The notes: a model not told the origin generated them from the sequence alone. A stretch of 64,000 nucleotides of DNA from Phylloscopus collybita (GCA_027886175.1 JAJNNQ010000019.1:13874501-13938500), one strand, 5' to 3'; positions 47,641 through 60,718 are shown, counted from the first letter of the stretch. Translations and numbers: made by a program.

Positions 47641-47865
47641 CAAAAAAAAAAAAAAACAAACCAAAAAAACCCAAAAAAAACCCCAAAAACCAAACCCAAA
47701 CCAAACAAACAAACAAAAAAAAACACCTACCACCACAAAAAAACCAAAACAGAACAAAACAAAACAAAACAAAACAAAACAAAAAAAAAAAAAAAACCAA
47801 ACCAAACCAAAAAAAACCAAAACCAAAAACAAAAAAAAACAACAACAACAACAACAAAAACCACA
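47641..47865. repeat. A/C-rich low-complexity tract
   Basis: About 225 bases, nearly all A and C on the plus strand, including five or six perfect AAAAC units near 47755-47780 and a (CAA)n patch at 47839-47856. Long Lys/Asn/Pro-rich (plus) and Phe/Val-rich (minus) frames are artefacts. Confidence 0.95.
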
Positions 47866-48240
47866 ATGTCTTTTAAATGTGCTTTAAATATCTCAGGGCT
47901 TTTTTTTCTTGAGAGCCAAAAGCTTTCCTTAAACCACGCTGGACCCAACCAGGCAGAGAACATCACAGTGCTCGTGGCCACTGTGGGTGTTTCTTATTCC
48001 TGGGGATTGCTTCCACCCGTGGGTTAGAACCAGGAGATGAAATATATCAAAAAGCAATTCATTCACTTTGCTAGAAGAGTTATTTTCCTAAATTGTTGAG
48101 CCCTCCATCTCTTCCCTGTCTTCACCTCACTTCTCTGAATATCTGATAGGATAGCTGAGAGAAAAAAAATCTCTTTCCCCACCATCACATTCTCTGCATG
48201 TGAAGAACATGGAGCAGTTTTCAGCTCAGTTGGTATTTTT

Positions 48241-48394
48241 AGCACAAAGTGGGATGATAATTCTGTTCTCTTCAGCTAGGGATGGAATGAGAATCAGGTA
48301 ATTGCCTAATTAGGAATTAAGGAATGGGAATTTAGGGAATTAGCCTAAAGACTTTATTTTTGCCTGTTGGAGTCTGGTGTTTCTTGTTACCATC
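48241..48394 (+). repeat. 154-bp near-identical direct repeat, copy B
   Basis: Partner of 45066-45219, exactly 3,175 bp downstream in the same orientation. The flanks are unrelated to those of copy A. Confidence 0.95.
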
Positions 48395-50394
48395 CTTAAT
48401 TCTTTGCTAATGCCTTGTCCCATGACAAAACACCTGTTACAAAGAGCATCATTCCAAAGCTGTCTGAAGGTGTGTTAAACATGTTGAGTGGAGGGATGGA
48501 AAAAGCACAAGTTCTTGCTGTGTTGCCCTTCAAGTTCCAAGCTTCCAAAAGGAAAAGGCAGGAAGGTGCCAGGCCACATTGATGTGTGAAAATCCTTGTG
48601 TTTGGATGAGCTTTGGATGTGTGGAGAGATTGTGCTTTGCTCTGTGTGTGTGTGCCCCTGGAATCGTGTGCTGTGCAGGACACAGCAGGAATGTGCAGGC
48701 AGGATTAGCAGCCAGAGCACATGATCTCAGAGGAGGAGGAGGAATGACAGAAAATCCGAGTGGAAATTTACAGCTGCAGCTGGAGACACTTGAACTGTAT
48801 CAGAATAACCTCGGTAATTCTGCTCCTCTGGAAGATGCTGCAAAGGAATAACCCATTTCTTTGTTCTAATGAATAATGGAAAAGGCACTCCAATGTTACT
48901 AATTAGGAAAGATTTTATTCTGGTAGGTTTTATTAAGGAATATTAATAAGCAACATCTTGAACAGCATTGCAGGAGAGTGGAGATGTGCAGAGAAGCTTT
49001 AAACGCAGGGCTCTGGTAAAAGCTGCCACAGAGAAAGGTGGGAAAACTCTTCAAAATACTTCATGGAAGAGAAGCTGATCTGGCTCAATTCCCAAGTTGT
49101 GGTGAGAGGTACTGGGATCCTTTTTGGAAGATCTAATCCAAGGCAGAAGGGACTTTTGCCTCTGATTTCCCAAGGAGCTGACCTCCCAGCACACTCAGTT
49201 TGTGCTGCTCTGTGTGCAGGACTTGTGCTTGAGCTGAATTGTTCAAAATGTTATTTTGGGACACCAAAAGGGCACTAAACAGCTCTTTCCAGGCAGGGGG
49301 TAACTGGGTATCAAACAGGCAGTGGTGAGGAGTGGGACCTGTTTCACCAGCACAGAGGGGATGTGCTGCATCTCCTGAGGAAGAGCAGCATCAGTCACTG
49401 GACAAACTTCTCTTCCCACTGCCCCTCAGTGCAGAAAAGGTCATGGGAGGTGTTATTTAGAGGGAGCTGTGGTGATCCCTTCTGTTTATCTGGGCACACT
49501 CCTCTTGGAAAGCAATGGTTGCTCATCAACCTGTTGTGAGATAAAAAGGATCTTTTGAACTGTCCCAAGTGATTCCCTTGGAAAGTGTGATTACAACAGG
49601 CCTTCTGAGCTTTTTTTTTTTTTTTTGAAATTCTAATTACTCTTAAATATCTTCCAGCAAGCCTGGTTTGAGCCCAGGTTTAGCTCTGAAGATGACATTT
49701 GTGGTTTCCAGAGGTTTGTTGGTGTCAGGGAGCTCGAGATGTGGGAGCAGCTGGATGTGGCAAACACAGAGGCAGGGTGGCAGAGCTGGAGTGGACAGGT
49801 TTCTGGGTTATTAATTTATTAATTGGTTATTAAACAAGCTTTTCTATTCTTCAGGGGTCATTCCAGGACCCATTTGAAAGGTCTCTGCAGAGGTAAACTA
49901 GGTCAGACTTAGACACTGTGCACTGTTGGGGCAAGTCACTTTTAATTGTGCCCATCAACAGTGGGCAGGCCACTCATCTCAGGAGTCTCAAGCAAATTGA
50001 ATTGACTGGAGATGCTCAGTTTTGCTGGTGAACTGAGCAAGGACGTGAGGATTTGACTTTTACAATGACATTATGTGACAGTGACTGCTTGCAGCAACCT
50101 CAGTGCTGTTGGATGTAGTTTGAATGGACTCAGAAAATGGCTTTGAAATACTTCCTCATCTGCCACATATTGCAAACAAGACCTTGCAAAGCTGGAGCAA
50201 GCCAAGGGGAGCCCAGATTCCTCCTCTCTGCCTTTTCTTTCCCCCCACAGGCATGGGCACAACATTAATTTGGAATATATTATGTGTAATGTATGGTGGC
50301 ATTTTGGAGCCATCCTGCAAATGCTGCTGAGGGATTGAATCTTCCCTCTGCTAGATACTCCAATCCTGTAAATCCTGAGGAGAACAGCAGGCTG
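48395..50394. other. Unique non-coding DNA with a possible MIR-core remnant
   Basis: No gene is recognised. 'ttggggcaagtcacttttaa' at 49926-49945 resembles the MIR core 'ttgggcaagtcacttaa', with 'tgtgc' before it, so a MIR remnant may span about 49890-49985. A T run lies at 49611-49626. Confidence 0.35.
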
Positions 50395-50806
50395 ATTATA
50401 GGGAGGGAGCAGCTCTGCTGTGAGGAAAGGCTGGCAGAGTTGGGATTGTTCAGACTGGAAAAGAAAAGGCTTTGGGGTGACCTCATTCCAGTACCTGAAG
50501 GAGCCAACATGAAAGATGTGGAGAAACTTCACAAGAGTCTGGTGTAACAGGACAAGGGGGAATGGCTTCAAACTGCCAGAGAGCTGGTTTAGATTAAATA
50601 TTGGGAAGGAATTGTTCCCTGAGAGGGTGGGCAGGCTCTGGCACAGGGTGCCCAGAGCAGCTGTGGCTGTCCCTGGATCCCTGGCAGTGCCCAAGGCCAG
50701 GTTGGACAGAGTTTGGAGCACCCTGGGACAGTGGAAGGTGTCCCTGCCCATGGAATGAGATGATCTTTGAGCCCACTCCTAACCCAAACTGTTCCATGGT
50801 TTTACT
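50395..50806 (+). mobile_element. CR1 LINE 3' fragment, longest young copy in the window
   Basis: The order is diagnostic: 'ctgtgaggaaaggctggcagagttgggattgtt' in the head, 'ggggtgacctcattcc', 'aacaggacaagggggaatggcttcaaactgccagag' shortened here, 'attgggaaggaattgttccctgagagggtgg', then 'ctggatccctggcagtgcccaaggccaggttgga' and a 'gttccatgg' end. It is 5'-truncated and carries no intact ORF2. The 226-codon minus frame at 50071-50751 is antisense to it. The left edge could reach back to about 50325. Confidence 0.93.
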
Positions 50807-53800
50807 TCTCACAGGCCTTGTATCTATACTTACATCTCAGATGTCTGAGGTGCAGAGAGAAGATAAAGCTCCTCAAAATTCAAGCAATTTTGACAAAATG
50901 TGCAGTTTTTGTGACTGATTTTGAATTAATCAGTGGCTGGGAGATGCTGCTTTGAGTGAATGCCCATCCCCTGCCCTCAGCTCATGAATCCCTCCACGAA
51001 GTGCAGGGTCCCACCTTTTCCTGTATCTCCAGTAGCACTGTGTTCAGCACAGGAAAATTCCACTAACACTTAAAATGCTGCAGCGAAAGCCATGCTGAAG
51101 TTTGAGGGGGAGAAAAAAAAAAAAACCCCAAGGTTTAGATCTGCAGAGCAAGCAACTCGATTTCCTAATTATGCCCACTGAGGCTTCAGATGAGAAAGCT
51201 TTTCACCAGAGTTCCACCATTCCTGCGAGCTCTGCCTGATGCTCCAGCACAATTTGAAGGTGCTGCATTTGGAAGAGAGGACAGTGGGGTAAAGTTGTTC
51301 TAGGCAGATGAATTCCACGTGCTTGGGGGTCTTGTTGAGATCCTTAATGCAGCTGACCCTTGTAAGGTACCTGCAGTGAAATGATTGCTGGCATGAGCAC
51401 CACCAGGCCTTGGGGGGGTTGAACCCTGCACAGCTCTCTTGCATTGGCTGCTCTGACTGAAGCAGAGACGTTTTAAATGAGTTTAAACTTCCCAGAAAGA
51501 GGTGGGGAGGTGACCCTAAACTGTGCTTTCTAAGGGGAATTGCCTTCCCCTTAGAAAAAAATGTGTGTTTTCTGAAAAAAAACACCGACAGGAGAGCACC
51601 TCTTGGTGCACATCATAGGTCAGGCTAAAACTCTGAGCTCTGCAGGTACTGGAAAATCCTTTTGGAGGGAGCTTTGAATGTCCAGAGGTGGATTCATCAG
51701 GTCTGACAGCTCATTAGGTCTAATATTGGGCTTGCTCATAGCTATCACTGGTGAGGACTCTCCTGTGGACCTGTTCAGCTTAATCAAACACACACTGCTC
51801 AAGCAGGCCAGATGTGCCTGCCCTCCCCAGTCAGCTCTGTGCCTGTCTACGATGAGACAGATGAGTCCCTACCCTGTGGATCTGTCCTGCCTCTCAGTTC
51901 CTGCTGCTAATAACTTGGCAGCAAGGTGCCCTTGGTTCCACTTATCCTGCATTTATAAATAAATATTTGGTGTGTCGGTGACTCAGCCCCATTGATCTGA
52001 GGTAGTTACCTGAGGTTTGAATTGATTTCTTATCCCTGGCCAGTAAACGTTTTTCTAAGATGTGCCAATTGTCTGCTGCTTAGGAAGCTCATCAAAATGT
52101 CAGGCTTAGTTTGAGTCCTGGCCAGATGGAGAGCAATTACACCCAGTCCCATGTTCTAAGGGAGACCCAGGGGCGTGCAGTCATGAAAATATCCAAAACT
52201 CATTTCTGTTCAAAAGATATCCCAGCTGATAAACTCCTCTTTGTTCACAGGTCCTCCTGGCAAAAGTCTTTTGTTGTGCCTGAGATAATCGATTTCATTG
52301 TAAATGGGCTGGAGGTGTTTCTCTGATGGAGATTGCACTTCTGTGCTGTTCACTTACTGTAAACTGAACCAAAAAAAATGTTTATATACAGAAATGGAGG
52401 GAGGAAAGTTTGTGATTGCTGTGTCTTTTCTTTTCATTGCAAGCCTTCATCTCACTGAATAGCTGCCTATCACTCAGCTATCAAGTTTAATGATGAAGGG
52501 AGGAATAGAAATGTGGTTTTGGCTGGGCTCCTTATCCAAATGCTGTGATCTCTGTCATGAAGATTGACAAAGCTGGTGTTGCTGGGGTTTATTTATGCAC
52601 GCTGATCTGGGGACAGGCTTCTCCTAATGCTGCATGCCTGGAGACAGATGTCAGTGCTGCTCAGGGAGAGGGGCTGCTGTGCACTGGGATGCTCTGACGT
52701 GCTGTCCATCTTGTCAGCTTGAATATTCCTCCCCAATCAGCTCTGTGTGAGGTGTGTGTGGGTTTTGCTGTCCTGTCTGTCCATGGGATGTGCTGGGGTG
52801 AAGAGGTGGCTGCTCCCGAGCAGAAGTTGGTGTTGGAGCCACCGACCTGATATTGTTCTAAAAGCTGGTGCCATTTCCACGTCACCATCTCAGCCCAGGA
52901 GTTAACCCAGGAGGGGTTAACATCACCTTGTTTCAGGATCACTGGGTTTAAAAAACAGCAGAGATCCAGGAAACTTGAGGGTACACAAATAATCAAACAA
53001 GGGCAAGTCAGTCACTCTGCAGCGACTCCACTGAGTGGGTTTGAAAGGTCAGACTTCAAAATACCTCTGGAAAATTATTTCCCCTTTTAGAGAAGGAGCA
53101 TTTAATGGCAGCACAGTCTGCTTCTAAGCAGAAGCAGCTGCCCACAGTCACTCCCAGAGCTGTTTAGCCCCACACAGGAGTGGCGGGGGCTGCCCATAGC
53201 TGGGGGGGTTCCTGCTGAGCAGGTGGGCAATGTCCAGCCCATGGGACAAAAAGATTGACTAAAGAGCAGTTCCATTCTGCCAGAAGGGATTCTTTGGGTC
53301 TAAAGCAAAAGGGATTTTCTGGTTAATGTAATATCCAGTGACTTCTGCATTAACATTTCAAACTTGCTCAATGGTACCTCAATATGTTTGCGTCCACCCT
53401 AATACTTAGGGTTTTTCACCAATTTATATTTATTCATTTTTTTCCAAAGCATGACAGCAGCTCAATATCTTCATTTTTCTCTTAGTGAAAATACGAAAAT
53501 AAACTCCCATCTCTCCTTTTCCCCTCTCTCCCAGGGTTTATGATGTCAGCAGTAGCTGGAGTTAAGCTCCAAACCAAATCACCCACACTGAGCTACCCCA
53601 TGATATTCTTGGCCCTTGAACACTCCCCTGCTAAATTATGGCTGGAGACTTCTCCCAGCAGCTGCCCTCAGGTGTAAATTATTGTTGGAGGGGACAGAAC
53701 TTAGGATTCAGGGATTTATCTGCAGGCCAAGGCCACTGCTGGGCACAAAGTTTCTCCCTTTCAGCCCAGCCAGGAGCTGTGACTTGGCTCCCTGGCTAAG

Positions 53801-54296
53801 GTCTGGAACAGCCACCAGCACACACCACTCCAAAAATAAGTTCATTGACCCAAATTGGTTGGATCCTAAACTGAGCAGCTCAGAAAAATGGAGCAGGAAG
53901 GCAGACTGGGGTTCTGTTATGGCTTTGTGAAAGAAAATTAAACTCAATCCCAGCAGGTTCTACTTCATCTAATGCTCTGGGTTGTTTTGTTTATTTTGCT
54001 AGAGGGAAGTGTTTTGCCCTCCCTGGCCATTAATCAGGTTTAAAGAGCCAATTTTAGTAGTTACTCTGCTCCACACCTTCTTCCCACCTGCCTCTTGCAG
54101 GGTATTTTAAATAATACAAATCAACATTCAGCTTGAAAACATTAAAATACTTGCCAGGGAAATTTCAAATAAGAGCATGAAAGGATATATAAAGTAGGAT
54201 CAATTTAACTGGAAAATGCATTACCCATGTAAGTCCTAAATAACTGCTGAGTGTGAAAAGGCCAATAAAAACAAACAAATCAATAGAATTAATTAA
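50807..54296. other. Unique non-coding DNA, no gene recognised
   Basis: About 3.5 kb without a named repeat or exon. A short A run lies at 51113-51125. Short frames on both strands lack domains. Confidence 0.5.
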
Positions 54297-54412
54297 CTGG
54301 GAGGCAGTGTGGTCTAGCAGGGAGACCACAAGGATGGGAATGAATCCCCTGGTGATTTCAGCCTGTACTCCAGGACTGAGTAAGTAGGTATTTAGCCTTC
54401 AGTCTCTTTTTG
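54297..54412 (+). mobile_element. tRNA-derived SINE relic (MIR/CORE type)
   Basis: Begins 'gggaggcagtgtggtctagc', close to the known head 'ggcagtgtggtctagtgg' of old amniote tRNA-derived SINEs. It continues through 'gggagaccacaaggatggga', 'gaatcccctgg' (B-box-like position) and 'aagtaggtatttagccttcagtctc', which parallels the core 'aagtcatttaacctctcagtctc'. It is degraded, but the order and spacing fit. It probably belongs to the same family as the relic at 40.7 kb. Confidence 0.5.
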
Positions 54413-54985
54413 AAGCTGTCTGAAGGGTTTGTGTGTTCACATCAATAGGACTCAGATCCTGAGCTGCCTCCCCTTTGAGTGTCTGCACCACACACGGAAG
54501 CACCACTTAATCATTGTGCTTCCAGCGAGTGCTCAAGGCAGGCAGTGAAAAATCAAAGATATCAGGGGCTGAGGGTTTGAATTGCTCTGGTGAAGGCAGT
54601 GACAAGCCCTCTCCTCCCCATTAGACAGGTGCAGGATGTAGTTCAGTCTGCAGAATTAATGATTTTCAGCATGACTCTTCCTTGCTTCACGATTTTCTCC
54701 AAGAAAGGCTGAGGAATCCTGGTACCCTGCAGGGCTTAGTGCACACACCACTTGTAAAAGCCCTTTTTGGACGGAGTTTCAGCTCCCTGAATGTGGTCAG
54801 TTCCCATAAGATTGGCAAGGCAGTCCTGAATTAATCAAAAGCCCTCCCAAAACTCATCCAGCATCACACAAACCCTTCAGCCAAGGCTGTGCTCTTGCAC
54901 AGGGCACAGCCACCCAGCTGAAGTGGCATCAGAACTGGGATAAAAATTGCTTCAGACTTACCTGTTGTGTTATTGCAGGTTTTTT
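54413..54985. other. Unique non-coding DNA, no gene recognised
   Basis: No frame of note and no repeat recognised. Confidence 0.4.
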
Positions 54986-55036
54986 GTTGGGTTGGGTTGG
55001 GTTGGGTTGGGTTGGGTTGGTTTGGTTTGGTTTTCC
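54986..55036 (+). repeat. (GGGTT)n array with G-quadruplex potential
   Basis: At least six GGGTT/GTTGG units are followed by TTTGG units. Four or more GGG runs separated by two T satisfy the usual intramolecular G-quadruplex pattern on the plus strand. The unit is a pentamer, so it is not vertebrate telomere repeat (TTAGGG). Confidence 0.93.
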
Positions 55037-58000
55037 CATGAGCTTGACTGAATTTTCATCTGGTTTTCAAGGCCTTTGCAGCTTTAGGCATGAACTAACA
55101 GAGAGTTTAAAGCATGACCTGTAGGAGTGGTTGAAAATGAGTAAGGAAAATCTCATCTCCTCAGCCCTGTCCCACGGATCTCTACCTTTTCCTCTCCACC
55201 AGTAAATCCATTTCCCAAGTGCTGCATCCTTCAGGCTGTTTATTCAGCTTAGCTCAAAATGCAATTTCCCCTGGGCTGGTATCACAGTTTCAGTTCTGAC
55301 TCTGCTGGGAAAACCCAAAGTGCTGTAATGTCTTCTAATGCATCCCAAAGTGCAGCTCTGGAGCCAAGGTCTGGCACGGGCTGGGGCTGAGCCCAGCAAA
55401 GCTGGCAGTAGATTACTCCTAATTAATCACCCCAAAATACCCCATCTAGAGGATGAATTCTGTGTGTCTGTGACAGTCCTTTGACATCATGGACATTTTT
55501 CACCTGTCAGCCCTTTGCACTACGATAAATAATCCATAATCAACTCCTCGAGCTGGACCCCAATGGGCTGATTTATTTCTGCAAAGCAGCTTCACATTTC
55601 ATCTCTGCCTTATCCTGCCTTCATATTTTTCCCTAGAAAATAAACACAGACTTTTTCCCCAGCAGAACAAACCTAGAGCAGTCCAGGGATGATACCCAGA
55701 AGAGCACTGGGCTCTGCAGTCAGGGAAATAATTTTTGGTAAAGTGTCTTCTTTCCTGAGCAATTCCAGCCCTAAGCAGGCCAGGCATGGTCACAGCTCCT
55801 TCGGTTTCCTCCTGAAACTGAAGTGACACTTTGCTTTTCCTGCCCTGCCCCAACCCATGCCTGAGCTGAAGGACAGACAAATGCGTTTTGATAAAAACCT
55901 CAGTGCTCACAGCTAAAGATCAAAGGTAAATTTGCTTGGAGCGCCGAATCGGGAATCCTGAAAAAGAACCGTATTAGCATCAACAATGGGATTAATTAGT
56001 CTCTGCTTGCAACCTTTCAAACACAAATACACAGCCTGGCCGTGTTAGCAGTGCAGTGTAATTTCAGCTTTCCCCACTCCTTCCCAACCCTGCACCCCCT
56101 GTGTAAAAGGGACCCTGTTTTCATCTCAACCTGAGCTCTGCTTCGAGCGAGGGGAAGGAATAGGTGCAGCAGGCTGTGGAAAGCACAGATAACAGAGCAG
56201 GCTTTCAACAGGCTCCTTTCAAGCTTTTGTGGAGAGCAGAGATAAGAGCTGAGCGAACTCTTGGTAGGAAATCTGTAGCAGGCAGGGCTGGAGCGTGCTG
56301 GGGTGTCAGGAGTGGGGCTCCCTGGCCCAGAACAGACCAGGTTATCCAGGCAGCTCTGCCTCCGTTGGGATTCTTTCCCCTGAGTGTTTTCCCAAATGAA
56401 ATTTCCTCAGAAATCTTATTTTGTGCACGCCCTTCATCTGCAGGCTAGGGCAGTTCTCTGTCTTATAAATGCATATTTTGGAGTTGGCTTTTCGCAAATA
56501 TTGAAATGAATGTTACACATATGGTGTAAGAAGGTTGTACTGTATTTCCTTTTATTTGTGAAATTTAAAATGCAATGGAGGTATATTTTCAGATTGTAAC
56601 GAAGTAGAGAAGGGAAGTTTGTTTTTTTTTTTAACTCCTCAACTAGATAGAAGACAGAAGGGACATCTGGAATTCCTGAACTAAAGATTTCTGATAAGAA
56701 ACAATTAAGCCTTTGAGGGTCTAAATCTTTGGAAGACAGATTTGCAACGCCTCCCCAGACTGTGTGGAGTCCAACAGATAAACTGTATACTTAAGGGGGG
56801 GTCTTGAAACCAAAATGAATATTTGAATCATGCATTAGCTTATTTAAATATGTAACACCAAGACTTTCAAATACCAAGAAATTTAGAATGGGCAGGGTGT
56901 TGCTTTGCACCCTCAGCTGAGAAGCTACCTTCTTTTGTCTCCTTATTGTCTATTTTTATTCTATTTTATTTTCTTTTTATTAAACTTATAAATCAATATA
57001 AAAAGGTGAAATGTCATTTTTCACATCTGGATGGGCTGCTGAACTAGAAATTCACTGTTTAATAGACGAAATGTCAGCTCACCCGAGTGTCTCTGTCAAG
57101 CCAGACAGTGTTCCCCCGGATTTTTTCTGGGGTTTGTGATGAAAACTGTCATTTGTTAAAAGAACATTTGCTCCTGAGTGTTCTCCAGTTGCATGCACGA
57201 GGCAGGAGCTCCACACCCGAGTTTTACACATCCCCACCCTGATGAATGGCAGGACACAGAAAATGCACCCCGTGGTGTGTGCATGGCCCAGTCTGAACTG
57301 TGGGACCCAAGAGTCAGGTTTGTGTCTGAGCCTGCAACAGGGAGCATTTTCTGTCATTCACTAAAATGAAAATTTATCCACTACTGAAGGTCAGGGACAG
57401 AGAGGCAGGGTCAGGGATTTTTCTTGGTGGAAGGAGAGGGAAGTGGGATATGGGAGCTGCCTGTCCTACCATTAAAAGCTATTTAAAAACATGTTTTGCC
57501 TTCCCCCCTCAAACACACCTTCCTGTGAGCCCTGTGCATTGTGCTAGCACAATCTCAGAGACATCTGTTCAGGTTTCAGCTTCAAATCACAAACAAAAAC
57601 CCCTTTTCATGTTCTCCTGGTAGCTGTGTGTGCTTCATAAATCCAGCAGGTGACCTCCAGTCTGTTTGTGCCTGCAAAAGGGGGAGGGCAGGTGTGATAA
57701 CATTTGTTAAATGCTGGCAGAGCTGGTGCTATTTACTTGCTGATGGACCCTTAACATGGATAAATATTTTTCTATTGCTTGCTCATGGAGGGTAATACTG
57801 CAGCTTTTCCTTTAGCCTGCTTTCTATGCAACCCAAAAGACCTCAATATCTTGAATATCTTTTACCTCAAAGACCTCAATATCTTTCACACCTCCTTGCC
57901 TTTGCCGTTGAGGGCTTTATCAGAGCAGAGGCAAAAGCCTTGTTTTCAGAGAAACTGGTGAAGAGACAAAGGAAATTACTAGTTAAACACAAAATCCAGA

Positions 58001-60064
58001 ATTTTGGAGCTTCAGAAAGACAGAAGGGCAGTGAAACCCATTTCTAAAGGTTATACCAGGGGCATTAAAAGAAATACAACTCGTTGCTGAATATTACTCT
58101 TCCATTTGACATCAGAATTTTGGTATGAGGGCCGAGGTAACTTTAGCATCAGTGCCCGTAATGAAGCATAATTGTGGTGGCTGAGGCTTTTACTCGCTGC
58201 ACTTGGAAGCTTTTGTAATTTACAAGTGCTTTTCGTGGAGAGTGACCACATTCATCCTCTCTGTGCTTCCATCCAGCCTCCCAAACTGAGGTGAGAGCTG
58301 AGATCGGTGTGAAATGAAGATCTACAGCCTGGCTTTGAGCCAGCTTAGGCCTGGCAGGGGGTTTATTTTATTCTGGAGAAAGGAGTAAATACTGTGAGGT
58401 GACAGAGCTGTCAAATGCAAACTGCTTCTCTTGTTTGTCCTGCTCTGCTCAAAGGTCCTTCCTACAGTGCTGCCCTTTGTCTCAGAGTGGCATCAGCACT
58501 GAACTTGGACTTGCAAGCCTTACATATGAATTTTCTTGTCTTAAGGATGGAGGGAGACGTAATTCTGTGCTACTGGAAGCACAAACAAGTTTATTCCCGT
58601 TAGATAAATCCCTTAAGTTCATCCTTAAATGTTTTGTTTAATGAACCCTGATCACTTTGCAAAGGATTCCTGAGCATATTTGGGAGAGCCAAAAATAAAT
58701 CCAAGGTGTCTGAGTTCTTGACAGTATCTCCCAGCAGGTCCTGCTGCTCTGTGAGGTCACTTTAAAGCCAGAGCTCTGCATTCCTGGCTCTCTGCTGGTT
58801 TTACAGGCTGTGTGTTTAATAACTGGCCACGGAATTAGAGATGTCATCAGTTCAGCAAAGGCTGTTCTGCACCTCATAAAATATCAGCCTCCTGTTTGGA
58901 GTGTTTTATGCAGAATGATTTGTATGGAAGCAGTAACCTTGCAGCCCTGAGTGCAAAGAAAGCAGAGAGGCAGCCAAATGTGTCTAGAGCAGCTCTGCAG
59001 CTCTTTGCCCTTGTTGCTCAGATGCACATGAGCTGCTTGGAGAACCAGGCATCCCTCAGGTGCCTCAGCTCCCAAGATCTGTCCTAGAGAGACTCCATGT
59101 GCCCAATAAAATGATTTTAAAGGATTTGGACTAATTACATTTTAACTACTTAGCGTGGAAAGGTCATCTTTAAGAATGTCAGAGCTGACAAACTTGAGAA
59201 AAATGCCTTTTGCAGCCCAGCTGGGTGGTGAGCTTGTGGAGAGGATCCCAGAGCCAAGTTCTGGAAGCTGAGGAACACCTTGGCTCCTCTGCAGAAGAGA
59301 ACTAGGCTGCTCACTTCTGCACTGAACTCATCTCTATCCCAGGGGAGCCTTTTCATCTTGTCAGCAGCTCCAAGTTCCTTTAGATCCAGGAGGAGGAGGA
59401 AGCAAATGAAGTGGCATAAAGAATGCAGGTGATGTGACTCAAAGGGCAGGCGCTGAGCTCTGGCAGGAAGATTTGGGATGACACAGCCTGGGCAGGAACT
59501 GTCTGTGCCTGGATTAGTTCAATTTGCTCTTTGATCCTGACCCAGCACTTGGAGAATTTCCCCTGGGAGGATGGATAAGAGCAGGAGTACCTCAGATATG
59601 ACACAGATTTAAACTCACCCTGGTGGAGAGTTTCAAGTGAGAACCCTGCTGAAAGTGCCCACACTGGGACCTGGGTGATGTCCAGAACAGGGGGTTCTCA
59701 GAGGACCTGGGGCAAGTGGGGTTTTGATCAGTCTCTGCTAATGATGCATTTTTGGCCTCAGCTCCCACATCCTGGAAGAGCTGTGCCAATCCCAGTTTCA
59801 GTGAGGCTCTGTGCTCCTGACAGTCTCTGGGGTTCCTGAGATCTGTTTGGGAGCTGCTTGGTGCCATGGCAACGTTTGTGAGCTTGTAGTTCCTGCAAAG
59901 GGATGGAGCATTCCTGACTTTTGTCATTGTTTCTGTGCTGATTCAATCACCAGACTGGGCTGGAGGACCCTCAGTCCAGTCCAGCCCCTGAAACTCAGGG
60001 TGCTGAGAGTGTCCCAGTGTGGCTGTCCCACCAAATTTCTTTAGAAAGCATCTGTATTTGCATT
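55037..60064. other. Unique non-coding DNA, no gene recognised
   Basis: About 5 kb without a named repeat. Repeat-free AT-rich parts at 55915-56000 and 56460-56580 have the look of conserved non-coding sequence, untested. A direct repeat 'aaagacctcaatatctt' occurs at 57836 and 57870. The minus frame 59592-59927 has no domain. Confidence 0.45.
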
Positions 60065-60082
60065 AAAAAAAAAAAAAAAAAA
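60065..60082. repeat. Poly-A run
   Basis: Eighteen consecutive A residues. The preceding 150 bases show no AATAAA or transcript-like body. Confidence 0.9.
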
Positions 60083-60718
60083 GGTGGTTAATGGGAGCGA
60101 CAGATACTTATTACTTCTCCTTTCAAACACAGGACTAATTGTCTTCTGTCCCTAGTAAGCAATTTAAAGAAATGCTGGTGTAGGAAGAATTAGATAATGA
60201 AGCTCTTTTCATCTGACACTTACATATAATTTACTTTTAAATCAACTCCCCTGGGAGGTGGCACAAGCTGTGACAGCGCAGAGAATATTTTAATGGTTTT
60301 GGCAAGCAGTCAAAGCAGAAAACTTTCTATTTTAATCCCAGGACAGCAGTGGCTAATATTTCAAAACAACAGGGGGTTAAGGGGGTGGGGATGTTAAATG
60401 TGATGTTGCAAACTGAGGTCACTGTGATCAAAAGGACCTGGTGGGGACAGATTTGTACATTTTAAACACCTGCTTATTATGTTCTTTTAGTGGTGTTAAT
60501 TAAAAAAAAAAAATCACTATGGAGAAGGTGTAGGAAGAGGTGGGTATGGCTTGGCTCCATCCCAGCTTTAGGAGAAAAGAAAATAGTTTCCTTCAACATA
60601 TCAATACATGTTATTGCTTTGTCATATTCCTCTTATGAACAAATATTCTTCCAGAGTCTGTGGCCCTTTGTTTGTCTGCTTAGGGATTTCAGTGTGGCTG
60701 TTGATATTAAACAGTGAA
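60083..60718. other. Unique AT-rich DNA, possible conserved non-coding sequence
   Basis: No gene or repeat is recognised. The part to about 60370 is clean and rich in TAAT and AATTT cores. A short A run lies at 60503-60513. Confidence 0.35.

Noticed and set aside
50071..50751. 226-codon minus-strand frame, the longest in the window
   Set aside because: More than half is antisense to the CR1 tail at 50395-50806; antisense CR1 commonly leaves such frames open.
54986..55036. Interstitial telomere repeat
   Set aside because: The unit is GGGTT, not TTAGGG.
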